NCBI GenBank assembly: GCA_033782935.1
Contig: JAWQEG010000621.1
Coordinates: 1,752,001-1,816,000 of the forward strand
Reading direction: 5' to 3'
DNA from: Petrolisthes cinctipes
Lineage: Eukaryota > Arthropoda > Malacostraca > Decapoda > Porcellanidae
DNA length: 64,000 bases
Under the pieces are notes generated by a model that worked only from the letters and a program-made list of their open reading frames with translations, had not been told where the DNA came from and searched no databases. Of this stretch, positions 20,000 through 32,030 are shown piece by piece (position 1 is the first letter of the stretch; the number at the start of each line of letters is the position of its first letter). The position numbers and the translations under genes were made by a program.

Positions 20000-21790
20000 T
20001 CAATAAAAATACAGAAGGAGTGCTCCAATATCATGTTCAATTTCGTTCGAGAAGCCTAGACATATTGCGTTTGAAGGAGCATAAATCGTAGTAAGGGGGA
20101 AAGATAGATGAAGGTAGAGTGTTCCAAAGTTGCCCATTTGTGTCTATGAAAGACTGAGAGTACCGATTAACTCTTGCACTAGAGAGTTGGACAGAAAAGG
20201 GGTGAGATCGAGTGGCTTGACGAGTGTTGTATGCTCTCCTTAGGGGAGGAAGCATACATTAAGAGAGTTCAGAAGAGTAATGTCCAGTGTAATGGCGATA
20301 GAAGCGAGAAAATGTGCAACATTGCGGCGAAAAATGAGTCCCCTGTACAGAGACAGCAACTGTGTGGGAGTGAAGTATTCCCGCAATCTGAGCAGTACAC
20401 CTAACTTCTTCAAGGCAGTTTTAGCAATATAGGTAATAATCTCTCCAAGAGAGATTGTGAGAGAACGATACTCCAAAAATATCAAGGAAAGAATAGTCGA
20501 GTTGAGTATTGTTAAAGAAGAGGGGATAGTAGAAAGATACAAGAACTGTGTTTTCAAGTCATTGAAAACCACAAGATTTTCTCTGCCCTAGTTCGAGATG
20601 AGCGAAAGGTCAGAAGTCAGGTGTGATACTGCTGCATCAGGTGATGTGGAGAGGAGCTGCTGGGATGGGTGGTTGTCAAACTGAGTTGAATAATGTAGGT
20701 TGGATTCGTCAGCATAGGAGTGGATAGGGGATGAAGTACAGCTGAGAAGGTCATTATTGAAAAGGAGAAAGAGAGTAAGTGATAAGAGAGATCCCTGAGG
20801 AACACCACTGTTGATAGTCTTAGAAGAATAACAGTGACCATCTACAACAGCAGCTATGGACCGGCCAGAAAGGAAATCAGAGATAAAGGTGCAGAGAGAG
20901 GTATACGAACCAAATGAGGGCAGTTTGGAGATTAAAACTTTGTGCCAGACTCTATCTAAAGCTTTTGATATGTCTAACGCGACAGTAAAAGTTTCACCGA
21001 AATTCCGAATAGAAGATAACCATGAATCAGAAACGAGGGATAGAAGATCACCAATAGAGCGCCCCTGACGGAAGCCATACTGACGATCAGAAAAAAGGTA
21101 GTGACGAGTAAGGTGTTTTTTGAATTCTGGAGTTAAGAATTCATTCGAATACTTTAAATAGACAAGAGATCAGAGCAATGGGGTGATAGATGGAGGGCTG
21201 GGATCGGTCGCCTTTCTTCGGAACAGGTTGGATCAGAGAAAACTTCCAACAAAAAGGAAAAGTGTTAGGTGACGGATAAAGACGTTACAATTTGCCTAGG
21301 CAGGGGTCAGCAGAGAAGCACAGTTCTTGAGAACAACAGGAGGAATCCCTTCAGGCTCGTATGCCTTTTGTGTGTCAAGGCCAGATAGGGTAGAAATTTC
21401 TTCCTTTGAAGAGATTCTCATGACAGGCATAAGTAAGTCAGAGGGGGGCGGAGTTGGAGGAACAGATCCGGAATCATCCAGTGTGGAGTTAGAAGCAAAG
21501 GTTTGAGAGAAGAGTTCATCTTTTTCAGTCGAAAGGATGGCAAAATTTTCATCAGGAAGGATGAGAGAAGGGAAAGTGGAAGGAGTAAAATTAGAGCAAT
21601 TTTTGGCTAGATGCCAGAATGAACGGGAGGAGGAAGAGTTGCAAAGATCATTGCACTTGGTACGAATGAAGCATCTTTTGGCTAGTCGGAGAACAGATTT
21701 GGCGAGAACAGATTTGGCATGATTCCAGATATAAATACACAGAGGACGATATTTATTAGTTTGAAGGCGTCGGTACCACATGAAAGGTTC
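20000..21790 (-). pseudogene. CR1/Jockey-like LINE relic (RT), minus strand
   Basis: From 21781 downward the minus strand reads RT blocks in several frames. They include a linker with DELFSQTFASNSTLDDSG, EGIPPVVLKNCASLLTP (degenerate GPDGIPP), WHKVLISKLPSFGS near 20940, and HSYADESNLHYS near 20710. In the last, the catalytic YADD has become YADE. The thumb and a TRSHPFSVQLSSARVNRYS ... QLWNTLPSS ending follow near 20110-20210. No endonuclease and no RNase H are seen. Many stops. Related to the LINEs at 4502-7541 and 24050-25740 but a distinct subfamily. Confidence 0.8.
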
Positions 21791-22199
21791 CTTTAAACCA
21801 AGAGATTCGTGAATTAGTAAAAGGGAAAATCTACGGAATGTATGCCTCCATGTCCAAGAGGATTACCTCAACAATGTGTGCAGCACATGCACATTTTGAG
21901 GGACAACGGCCACGGAAGCAAGTCACTCCAGGGGAAATCTTGAAAGTAGTGTCTCAGATCCACCTAGTAGGCGGAGCTGTAGTGATCTGGCCTTGGCCAG
22001 GGTATTTCGAATTGTGTAACATGCATCACATAGGTGATTCTCTCAGGCAAGGCATTAATCAATACAGAATTCTGTGTTTCTAATACAAATAATACTTAGT
22101 TTAATCACGCTTGTTCTACTTCTGTACACACAGAGGAGGAAGTTATAGACAGTACCGTTGGCTTCAACTAATGAATCTCGTGATTTGTACACTACTGCC
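21791..22199. other. Unassigned spacer between two LINE relics
   Basis: An 81-codon open frame at 21838-22083 has no domain I recognise and is probably chance. No repeat structure seen. Confidence 0.4.
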
Positions 22200-23330
22200 A
22201 GAATGACGCGAAATCTGTTCTAAGACTTGCAAAAATATCAGTCATCCATGCCAAATTCAAAGACCTTTCCAAATCCTCCTCCTCTCGTGTTTTCTTCCAT
22301 CTCACAAAATTCCCTCCTGCTATTTTACTTCCTCGACTTGTCATTCTCTCATTCTTTCTGATGGTGATTGTGTCATATTTTTATGTTTGCCTCTATTTTT
22401 CCAACTTTTCCCCCTTCTGAATCTTTTTTGTCTCCCACAGAAACTTTAGGGGAAGTACTTTTTTGCCTATCGGACCTTGACACGATGATGGTTTACGGGC
22501 CCGATGGAATTCCTCCTGTCTTCTAACATATCTGTGGTTTAGTGCTAACACCTTGCCAAGGCAAACTTTTCGTCAATGCATGTCATGTAATATTTTTCCT
22601 ACTTACTGAAATAGGCCTAACCTGCTTCAAAAACCTGTAACAGCTCACAGCCCTCCAGCTTTGATCACCTGCTTGACTAAACTTTTCCCGTCAAACTTTA
22701 ACTACTAATTTCTGAAACCCCTTATTTCTCACGACCTTCTTTTCAATAACAGTCAGTATAGTTTCCGTCAATGGTGCTTTGTTGACGATCTTTCATATAT
22801 TTTTTTATTCATGGTAATCCTCTATTCAGAACTTTGTTGAAACTTGTAAAGTTACATGATAATCATATGGAAAGCTTTTGATAGAATCTGGTAGAGTGTT
22901 TTTGTTTCTACGGTTTCTATCCTTCTCTCTGTACCTTAATCAGAGATTTCCCCTATGACCTTTCTTTAGTTGCTGTTGTAGACGGTAACTGCTCTTTCCA
23001 TCCAGGTATCAACAGTGATGTTCCTCAAGGCTCTCTCTTATCACCTATATTTTTTTTGTCTATTTTCATCAATGATATTCTTCACCTATAATTCTCCCCT
23101 TATCCACTCCTATGTTGATTATTCCACTCTACTCTAATTCACCACATTTGACTTCCTCTCACCACATCACGTGAAGATCCAATGGCATGTTTAACGTCTG
23201 GCCAAGAACTCATCTCTTATTGGGGCAGAGGAAACCTTCTGGTTAGTAATTAATCCAAAATGCAGTTCCTTCATTTATCAACTCACTTCAATATATCAAA
23301 TGACTACTTCAGTGACACACAACTATTTAT
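22200..23330 (+). pseudogene. Heavily decayed LINE RT relic, plus strand
   Basis: Only scattered RT motifs survive, in three frames: MVYGPDGIPPVF near 22485, YGKAFDRIW near 22870, GVPQGS-like text near 23020 (AACAGTGATGTTCCTCAAGG), and LIHSYVDYSTLL near 23100. In the last, the second catalytic Asp is Tyr. It faces the relic at 20000-21790 tail away from tail. It is too broken for clade assignment, but the IHSYVD-STL context matches the CR1/Jockey-like LINEs in this window. Confidence 0.65.
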
Positions 23331-23479
23331 TTCCTATTCTCTTAAAATGCGTAATGATATACAGCAGATATCGTGCTTTTAGTCCTCAAATTCCGAAATA
23401 TAGAAAAAAAATGTTACCCCACAACTTCTGGTGTTCTGTACTGACCAATCACATACGCCACTAGACGTTCTGTACTCAC

Positions 23480-23687
23480 CTACTACCTGGAGGTAACCAA
23501 CTTGATTGATGACCGGTTCCATGTTGACCTGGCACACATAGTAACCGGTGTCTTCAGGGTGAACGTCCTGGATGTGAAGGGTCCACGTGCTGTGGTCATC
23601 CCGGGTCACTCGGAACCTCGGGATAAGTGTGATGGTGGTCTTGTCTATAGTCAGCAGCATCACGCGGTTCAAATGCATCCACGTCAC
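23480..23687 (-). CDS. DIP/lachesin-like Ig-superfamily gene, exon for second half of Ig1
   Basis: A 208-bp minus-strand exon. The acceptor CATCAG ends at 23688 and the donor GTGAGT begins at 23479. It starts on a codon boundary with VTWMHLNRVMLLTIDKTT (core Trp, and the V-A-W-V-class start of this Ig1 half-exon). It continues RFRVTRDDHSTWTLHIQ and EDTGYYVCQVNMEP, with the Y-x-C cysteine, and ends NQVGYLQVV plus one base, phase 1. The exon at 11509 completes that codon. The DDHSTWTLHI and QVGYLQVVVPP signatures point to DIP or lachesin, not to Dpr or beat proteins. The first half of Ig1, with the first cysteine, and the signal peptide should lie upstream (above 23687); I could not find them. 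Confidence 0.88.
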
Positions 23688-23782
23688 CTGATGACGGATA
23701 GACAACGTGATACCAAACAACCATAAGTAGTGTGGGTTTTCCGTAATTTAGGCTTGTTGAAAATACACTAGCTGCCTTCAGG

Positions 23783-23906
<124 letters not shown>

Positions 23907-24049
23907 GTTGCAAGTTTATGAATTGATAATGTTAATGATTTGTAAATTTTGTCTTCATTTGCAAATGATTCACTGAAAAAACTAAAATATTATTTCGGGA
24001 TAATATGTGCATTTTCATCAGGTTACAAATACCAATTGGGCTCGATTGT

Positions 24050-25740
24050 GAGCTGTTTTCTGACTCATTTAATCTCATTCAACCCATAGTTAGTAGATTT
24101 ATTCTTATCTAATAACTCAGATGACCATGTTATGGAAGTATTGTCATCACTCGGTACATCTGACTACTGCCTCATAAAGGCCTCTTTCGCTACGCCCCAA
24201 ATTCCTACCCACTCCGAACGCGTCACGGCGACAAAGTGGCACTATGACAAGGCAGATTGGGAGGGATTCAGAAATTATCTAGTCGACATTCCCTGGCCAT
24301 CATTTTTTTCAAACGATTCAAACCGCACCTTAAACCATATCACTGATTTCATCAAAATCGGAATGGAACTTTTCATACCTACCCAGAAATACAACAAAAT
24401 ATCTGACTCCCCTAAATGGTTTGACCATAATTTCGCCCGAGCAATATCACAAAAAGCAATAGCCTATAATGCATACACATAATCACGAACATTAGAATCA
24501 TATAATTATTTCAAAAGTGTTAGAAATCATGCTAATGTGGAAACAGGTCTGGCCAAATCTAACTTCCTTCATCAACAGGCAAACAAATTATTAAATAATC
24601 CCAATGACAATAAAGAAAATTTGGTCAACTCCTAATTCTTTCAATTCCAATTTTAATAAAGCATCATCCATACCAACTTTAAAATCTCCAATCGGTACAC
24701 TAGTATGTGGTCCACGTGGAAAAGCCAACATCCTTGCCAGTAATATATATTCTCCCCTAACTCAACCATGAAAGATAGGGAACAGAATGTTCCCGTACTC
24801 AATATTGTTTCCCCAGAAATTCACACTTTGAAGATCCAGACCAAACAAGTTAAAAGAATCATAGATAACTTAATTTCTGACAAAGCCCCTGGCCCAGATG
24901 AAATCCCTTCCATTGTCCTAAAAGAATGCTCCTCGGAACTGGCTCCCATTCTTTCTAAACTATTCCTTTTATGTATTCGGACTGCCTCTATCCCTAAAAC
25001 CTGGAATGAAGCAAATATCCACCCAGTGCCCAAAAAAGGTACCTCATCTGATCCAAATAATTACAGGCCAATAGCTATTACTTCCACTCTGGGTTACAAA
25101 CATCTCGAAACCAATAAACTGATAAACGATAAACAATATGGATTCAGGCCCTGACGATCCACTGCCGACATACTCAGCTACATTATACATAAAAATTTTC
25201 AGTCAATAGATCAGCAAGGTGAAACCATGGAGGTATAATCTATATTATACCTCCATGGGTGAAACTCATTCAATAGCTCTAGACATCTCCAAGGCCTTTG
25301 ATACAGCATGGCATCAATCCTTGGTATCCAAGCTTCCTAACTATGGTCTTCCATCACTGGTCCCACATATTTCCTCATATCTCAACAACAGGAAAATCCC
25401 TGTTATGATTAAAGGTATTTTTTCAACAATCCATTCCATTAATGCTGGCGTCCCTCAGGGATCAGTCTTGGCCCCAACTTTGTTCCTTATACACAACAAT
25501 GATCTCTTAAATGTCACCGATAACCCTATCCACTCTGATGCAGATGACTCAACACTTCATAGTTCATTCACACTTAATCTACCATTCGTATAAACTGATG
25601 TTCTAAACTCCAAAATTAACACTGCAATCTCTTGAAATCAGGAATTATCCATAATCAATGAATGGGGGCAGACAAATTTGATCTCTTTTAACGCTAATAT
25701 AACTCAATACATTCAATTTCATTGATTTTGTTTTTTCTTC
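24050..25740 (+). pseudogene. CR1/Jockey-like LINE relic, plus strand, relative of 4502-7541
   Basis: The protein order repeats that of the minus-strand LINE at 4502-7541: SSLGTSDYCLI (endonuclease end), RVTATKWHYDKADWEGFRN, ITDFIKIGME, then DKAPGPDEIPSIVLKECS, PVPKKGTSSDPNNYRPI, KQYGFRP, LDISKAFDTAWHQS, GVPQGSVLAPTLFL and HSDADDSTLHS. Catalytic YADD has its Tyr changed to Asp. Stops occur at 24480, 25153 and elsewhere, and the copy fades near 25740 before the thumb. A palindromic insertion interrupts it at 25218-25265. Confidence 0.82.
25218..25265. repeat. 32-bp perfect palindrome flanked by an exact 8-bp direct repeat
   Basis: GGTGAAAC (25218-25225) and GGTGAAAC (25258-25265) bracket a palindrome with 14-bp arms (CATGGAGGTATAAT and its complement) and a 4-base loop, CTAT. 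The host LINE reading is interrupted exactly here and resumes after the second GGTGAAAC as GETHSIALDISKAF. The duplication and palindrome are therefore an insertion into the relic. Confidence 0.9.
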
Positions 25741-26050
25741 CTTCTTTCTGATCCAATAGAAAAAAATTAAACTATTACCTGAGGCCTAATCAACGATGGC
25801 ACATGGATTGCCAGGATATCACTAACGCCAATCCAGTTGCTGTAACTTTCCGATGTCATATAGAAATTGAGAATTGTCAGTGATAGCTTGTGCTAGAAAC
25901 TACCACTATGTATTCTCCTTTTACCGTGTTTCCCGTATTGGCAGCCGTATATATTACCACGAGGCTTAATACTACTAATTCCAACACATATTCAACGCTG
26001 TATTTCCTCAATGTAATGGTGAAAGAATGTAAGCAATTTTGGTTTTAATC
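25741..26050. other. Unassigned AT-rich spacer
   Basis: No gene or repeat recognised. Confidence 0.4.
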
Positions 26051-26255
26051 TATAGTGTGGTGCAAAGCATCAGATTTTTAAAAGGCGTTTAATGTGCTTC
26101 ACTGGTGGTGTGAACTCAAGCCAGTGAAATTTCGGCCCCCTGGGGTAGGGGGCTACGAATCACTTTCCAGTATCCCTGCTTGTCGTAAAAGGCGACTAAA
26201 AGGGGCTTTCACTTCTCCAATTGTTCCGTTTTTTTTTTTTTTTTTTTTTTTTTAT
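26051..26255 (+). repeat. Candidate short retroposon or LINE 3' end with T-run
   Basis: The stretch holds CGGCCCCCTGGGGTAGGGGG and TGCTTGTCGTAAAAGGCGAC followed by TAAAAGGGG, then a T-run at 26229-26253. The TGTCGTAAnAGGCGACTAAAAG motif recurs, from general knowledge, near the 3' ends of arthropod RTE-linked retroposons. No second copy is in this window, so the call rests on the motif alone. Confidence 0.35.
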
Positions 26256-27087
26256 GTTACCTTTTGTGCTTACTGTCCCACCTCTAAATCATTTTATTCC
26301 CTATGACCACTATTGCGGCGCCAAATATCAATCAGTCAATGAAAGTAAAAAAATTTGCTGATTTCAACTTATTTTATCATATATACTAACTTTACTCTTT
26401 TCTATTTTTATTTTTATTATAATAGATATATAATATAATTTATTTTCGTTAAAATGGAATTGGTGTTAGTTTTGTAAACTGCTACGAGAGAAATTAGTGG
26501 TTGACTGGTTGTCTGTCTGGTGAATCAGGCAGTTGGCCTATCATGGTCGAACAGTCGAACCGTCGTCGTTAAATTGTGTTATTCATTGACTGACTCTCAG
26601 TCGTGGTGGAACTGTGTTAGGCTAAGGACGTGCTACTGTTCTCTGTCTCACCAATTTTGAAGCCGGATCAGGGAAGCACAGAGCAGACCCCAGCAGCAAA
26701 AATGAATTGTAAACACTCTTGAACACGGCCTGGTTTTATTGAGCACGGCCTGGTTTTGTTTAAACTGCGCATGTGGGTGTGGCAGGACACACCTCGCTTA
26801 TAGCGTACGACTCAGACGAGTTTCAATTTGGGGAAACTGACTGAGGCGGGCAGCCAGGATGTCCAGACAGTGTGTTACATTACATATCATATGTTACCAG
26901 TGTAGAGGACGCCTATGTGGCGTCTAAATTTGAACTAAATCTGCCGAACGGTTGACTTTTAACAAGGATTTTTCCAAAAAGTGATGTCCTTGCGCAAATG
27001 TGAAGTACACTTAATTATTTTCTTATTCTTATTTACCTAATTTAGTAACTCCTTTGCCCTTGGTTACCAGTTTTTATATACTGTACC
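26256..27087. other. Unassigned sequence upstream of a TA-flanked element
   Basis: No coding region recognised. AT-rich to 26470, then mixed composition with a short direct repeat of GAGCACGGCCTGGTTTT-like text (about 26720-26757). Confidence 0.4.
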
Positions 27088-27089
27088 TA

Positions 27090-27780
27090 CAGTCACGACA
27101 AACTCAGAATCTCAATAGCCCACGCTCTCTCCTGACTGTATTCATACGGCTGGTGCGGTATCTGTAGCACCAACGATAATTAATAACTATATTTGAATAC
27201 ACTAATTACTAATTTTCACTTCATCACAAGTTTACGGTTTTCAGCAACTCATATTTCAGTTTTTTATGTGTCATTCATTACACTGATAGCGACATCAGAG
27301 TTCGGAAACTTTACATATTAGTCGGACCTTTAATTATGTTTAAAAGAAATGTTTACCGGTGCGCAGCAACAGGCAGTCTGCCAGGCCTTAAAACAAAGGG
27401 AGTCAAGGACACACGCCAGTACCCTGAGGGCTTCTCGAGGTCATGGCGTCCGCCACTCGAACCCATGGTAGACCACCCGGTACAGCAAGACTTGTCAGTC
27501 AGGCCCTAAATGGTGGCTTACACACTCGTATTTCTACAATGGACACCTAGAAAAAGCTTTAACGAGTATATTGGGAAAAACTGTACAATCATAAATGGAA
27601 AACTACAGGTATTAAAACATTCTTTTATTGTTCAATGGAATTTAAAAAAAATTTTATCAGTGCCGTGGTCAGATGTCAAGTGGCAGCGTTGAGACTGCGG
27701 TACGAGAATATATTCCGTTATCCACGGCGCTGACGGGAAAGGGGGCGTGACCTATTGAGATTCTGAGTTTGTCCCAACTG
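27090..27780. mobile_element. TA-flanked inverted-repeat element, non-autonomous Tc1/mariner-like
   Basis: CAGTCACGACAAACTCAGAA (27090-) with TCTCAATAG mirrors the right end, where CTATTGAGATTCTGAGTTTG leads to TCCCAACTG at 27780. The repeats are about 38 bp with few mismatches. Both ends abut TA (27088-27089 and 27781-27782), the target duplication of Tc1/mariner transposons, and the CAGT start fits. The 691-bp interior has only short frames and no transposase, so it is non-autonomous. One frame near 27337-27460 (NVYRCAATGSLPGLKTKG) has no assignable domain. Confidence 0.75.
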
Positions 27781-27782
27781 TA

Positions 27783-28045
27783 GTTATTTTGAATAGATTG
27801 ATTTCTTATTCTTTCAATAACTTTTTTACAGTAATTGGTGTTAATATTAATATATGAGTTTCTGGCAGTTAAGGTTGGTTATTTTCTATATAAATTTAAC
27901 TCTAACTTTTCTATCAATTGTTGTGGTTTTTTTATGTGCATTTTCTGGTTATATAGTTTTGCAGAGGCTCTTTTCTATATTTTGTGTCAATTATTTTAAT
28001 TAACCACACTGCTCTGACCTTGCCATACCCCACCCACTTACCTAT
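27783..28045. other. AT-rich spacer
   Basis: No features seen before the ATT repeat that marks the next LINE end. Confidence 0.4.
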
Positions 28046-28189
28046 ACATTATAATTATTATTATTATTATTATTATTAAACTAGACCAGAGACAAAGCGC
28101 TGGGAGAGAATGCAAGCATTCTATCAATCCGAGGACCCCAGCCCCATGAATCCAACCTGAAGAAAAGAAGACAGCTTAGAGAGAGAAAG

Positions 28190-29835
28190 ATGAGCAGTTA
28201 ACTTAATAAAAATATATTAGCCCTACTCATGAAGCCAGTCAGTCCTACACCATCAAAGACAGATTCACCAAGGTCATTCCACAGAGACACCGACCAAGGG
28301 ACAAACGATCGACTGTACTGACAGGTTCTACAGCGCGGCAATACGTAAGCAAACCTATGGGAGTCCAACACACCACGAGTGACACAAGCTGGAATATACA
28401 GAGGTGGCAGAGACGAGTTAAGAGGATGCAGCACATTGCTTCTGATCTTGAAGAGCATGCAAAATGATGCAACAGAACGACGGTGACTCAAATTACAATC
28501 AAGTGAACCACCGGCAAGAAAATTAGTATTAGAAACAATCCTATCCAGCAACTTGAGATGGCAGTCAGCTGCTGAACACCATACTGGAGAACAGTATTCC
28601 AACTGAGGCAACACAAAGGAGTTAAAACATCACAATAACAATGAGTGATCTCCAAACACACGCCAAGCTCTACGCATTATACCCAATTCTTGGGAGACAG
28701 ACCTCAAGATTGACCGCACATGTTTTTCAAAGGTCAGCTTGGCATCAAATGTAACTCCCAGAATAACCAAATTATCAGACCTCTCCCATGAAGAATCAAG
28801 GGTGGAGATAAAGGATACACTGTGTGAGACCTAGAGACGACCATTGCGCTAATCTTGCCAGCATTCAACCTCATACCCTACAACCTGCACCAATCACTAA
28901 ACTTAACCAGATCACGATCCAATGACTGAGCAACAGAAATCCTGGCACCAGGGGTCGGCACAACAGCAATGAGGGTGGAATCATATGCATAACCATACAG
29001 GTCATTCTCCGAGATGTTAAAGAGTTCAGAGGTGTACAGTAGGACAACAACGGCCCTAAGGCACTACCTTGGAGCACACCAGGCACTAATTCTACTCTCA
29101 CTCCGCACACCATCCACAACAACATACTTGGATCGAGCAGTGAGGAATTGTGACAAGACATCCAGTACTAAACCGCCAACACCAACAGAGCAAAGTCTGT
29201 AGAGGATACCCAGATGGTTTACCCTATCAAAGGTGGCAGAAAAGTAAAGCTAAACCAGTCTAGCCTCAAGACCCAACTCCAAAGCATTCTGCAGTACATG
29301 AAAGATACACAGAAGTGCATCACACGTGCCAAGGCCTCTTCGATATACAAACTGCGAGGGTGGTAATACACCATTATGTTCCAAGAAATTACTTAAACTC
29401 ACAGCCACCAGCCTCTCAAACACCTTAGACAACACAGGAGTGATGGAAATCGGCCTGTAATAGCAAACTTAAGATGAAGGAGGGCCCTTGGGAATTGGGG
29501 TAACATTAGCAGACCTCCAACGTTCAGGAAAACTACTATGACAAAGTAGTCTCCTGAAGACAACACTGAGGCAGGGAGCTATTACATCAGCTGTATGTTT
29601 AAAGAACAGAGGAAACATTCCCAAGGTGTCAATACCACCATAAGATTCCAACTCATAAAGGAGTCTGTTAACTTCCTTTGACCTAAAGGCAAATGAGGAG
29701 GGACCAAGACAGGGGTGACATGTGGAGGGCAACTCTACTGACTCCATAGACTGCCTGCTATCAAAGTGAGCTGCAAGCAATGCAGCCTTACCAACAGGTT
29801 CATACACCAGTCTACCACCGTCACCAACCAAGGGG
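28190..29835 (-). pseudogene. LINE reverse transcriptase (2A-type LINE), YADD mutated
   Basis: RT blocks in shifting frames: ERWRSANVTPIPKG near 29520, ISITPVLSKVFERLV near 29420, SQFVYRRGLGTCDALL near 29340, VLQGSALGPLL near 29070, and YGYAYDSTLIAV near 28995. In the last, the catalytic YADD reads YAYD, losing the first Asp. The thumb region includes LPQLEYCSPVWCSA, and the C-terminus SFVPWSVSLWNDL near 28270 corresponds to LWNSLP of related LINEs. Confidence 0.82.
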
Positions 29836-31000
29836 GGAGAGAATAGTCAGACCCAAATACAGCACTAATCAAGGTAGGCCACCATTTATGTGGGCTCCGA
29901 GCATTCAGCAACACATCCCTGTCTCCAATATTAAACCATTGCTCTGCCTCCACATAGACACCATTAGCCATTCCTTGGCACTCAATAAACTCATCCCACT
30001 TTGCTCTGCAACAATCATGAGTCCACCTACGATAGGCACCCAGCTTTAAGATCAAATGCGGCCTTACACTCATCAGTAAACCAAGGTTTATCACTATTGC
30101 ACACACGAATGATCTACTTAGACACATATTATTCAATTACATTAGACGAATGCTGATTCAGCAACTCTACCAGATTATCAGCAACATACATGACATGCCA
30201 TGGAAATCCACGCACAGCATCACAAACTGCATCCCAATTAGCACGATTTTTCAGAAGCACTTTCCTCCTCACACACCGGTTCGGAACTGATTGGACAGTG
30301 GTAACCTTCACAGAGAGAGAAGAATGACCTGAACGTGCAATTGGTGAGACCACAGCTACTGCCACCAGATCCAGAACATCAGTCATCACCAGGTCAAGGG
30401 TTCCACTTCTCACATGGGTTGGGCCAACAACCAATTGGTCTCAGCCAGAGACCGATGAAAAATCCAAAGCAGCAACACCATAACGAGTCGTTGTTGAGGA
30501 CCATAGCCATTCCTCATGGTGAACATTGAGGTCACCCATAAATACAAATGAATGACGCACGACTGTCCTCCGCTTGCACCCTAGCCATTGATGTTAACAA
30601 ACAGTCATATATACCATACTCCAGATCTGGGTTCCAATACAAGCTGTAGAGATAGAAGTTATACTGTCTCCTACGTACTCTCAAAACCATCATCTCACAG
30701 TAACCGCATTCAAACGTTTTCTGTCTAAAACAACGAAAACCATCTCTCATGTAAGCGGCTAACCCACGAGACCGCAACAACTCCCCACGATACAGCAGAG
30801 CAGTTCGACCAAAACCAGGAATCCGTAATTCCAACTGATGACGCCTGTCAGAGACTAGAGTCTCTGAGCATAACAGCATATCATAATGGGGGGCCACAAC
30901 AGTTAAATCAGCAAAATTCTCAGATATACCACTCACATTCGAGTAAAGTACTATGCAGCACCAAGAAGGAGAACGCCTCGGACCCGGGTTCAACTCCACA
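29735..31000 (-). pseudogene. LINE APE endonuclease and linker (2A-type LINE)
   Basis: Reads VELNPGP then SNVSGISENFADLTV (endonuclease strand 1), LLCSETLVSD (catalytic Glu position), GLAAYMRDGFRCFRQ, and YFYLYSLYWNPDLE-like text. A frameshift follows, then SGTLDLVMTDV and IARSGHSSLSV (the S-D/G-H region, where GH replaces the usual DH). The linker to RT covers 29735-30136. Several frame changes. The enzyme would nick target DNA. The His of the SDH triad is kept but the Asp is not. Confidence 0.75.
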
Positions 31001-32030
31001 TTCAGAAACTAAGTTTCAGGCAAACAAAAAAAAGTAGATAGAGAAAACCCATAAATCTAGGACTTTGGATGCATAACACAGAAACAAATAATACTAGAGG
31101 GGCAGTAACAATGGTAAAGAAGCCGCCACCACCAACAAGTCCCAAACCCTGCCTAGACAACATAGGATTGGTGGGAAAATTATGAAGAATAGAAATAGGA
31201 AGAGAAACATATGCCAAGCCCCGTATGGAAGGGAGAGGAGAGAGTTGGAGGAAGATCGGGCTTGCTACTATGGCTTCAACTATAAATCTCCTCTCAGTGA
31301 TGCCGTTGGTCCACCTAAGGAACAGCATTTCCTCTGAACCAGGACATCCCAGTGCCCCAAACATTCCCAACTGAAACGCCGCACCCAAAATACAAAAAAG
31401 ACATTGCACATCAGTGAACCGGTGGTACAGGAATGTTATGATGAGATATACCGCCCACCGCCCATCTCTTCCTCCTTCTTCTAAAACATGTCTCCTCTTA
31501 CAGGGGATCCCTTTCTGTGTACGATGATGAGACAGAGTCTGATGCTAGAGTTGGATATGGGGCTGTTTTTCCTGACTTTTGTCTATTATTAATGCAGAGC
31601 TATCTGCTTTCCAGACCATGGTCAATTTTAACTCTTCCCATTCCCTGGTGTTGGCCATTCTTGAGTGCCTTGTCCTCCTGGGGCATCATGGCAGCAGAGT
31701 TACCTATTGTTGGGTGTCGATGGGAATGAGCGGGCTGACCCCAGGCTAAACTGCAGCCTCCAATACTTGGCTTCCTGCCCTGCATTAGACCTTAGACACT
31801 ACATTGACACTGTCGTTTGTTCCTGCTGGCAAGACAAAAGCTGGCATCCACCAGCCCCTGGGCTTGTGGAGCTACAGCGGCCTGCCCCGCCGCATTGGCA
31901 ACTCACATTTGACCCATGGAATTTTTATGGAGAGGGCTTCCCCTCCCTACTCTGATGATTGTCTAGTCCCCTTTATTGTGTGGCACTTTCTCGTGGAGTG
32001 CCCCAGCCTTGGGGACCTTCGTTGTAGGTA

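Larger units (their letters stand above)
28046..31420 (-). mobile_element. APE-type LINE with 2A-like ORF start, decayed, (TAA)n 3' tail
   Basis: A 3.3-kb minus-strand element. Its 3' end is a TTA/AAT triplet run (28051-28078), a common tail for CR1-group LINEs. ORF2 begins near 31000 with VELNPGP, resembling the 2A ribosome-skipping motif that starts ORF2 in several CR1/L2-type LINEs. Endonuclease (30129-30999) and RT (28190-29830) follow. There is no RNase H. The 31002-31409 stretch upstream is probably 5' untranslated. Multiple frameshifts and an altered RT active site show it is dead. Confidence 0.82.

Noticed and set aside
28046..28082. CRISPR-like or satellite array from ATT triplets
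   Set aside because: A simple triplet run at the 3' end of a LINE. There are no spacers.
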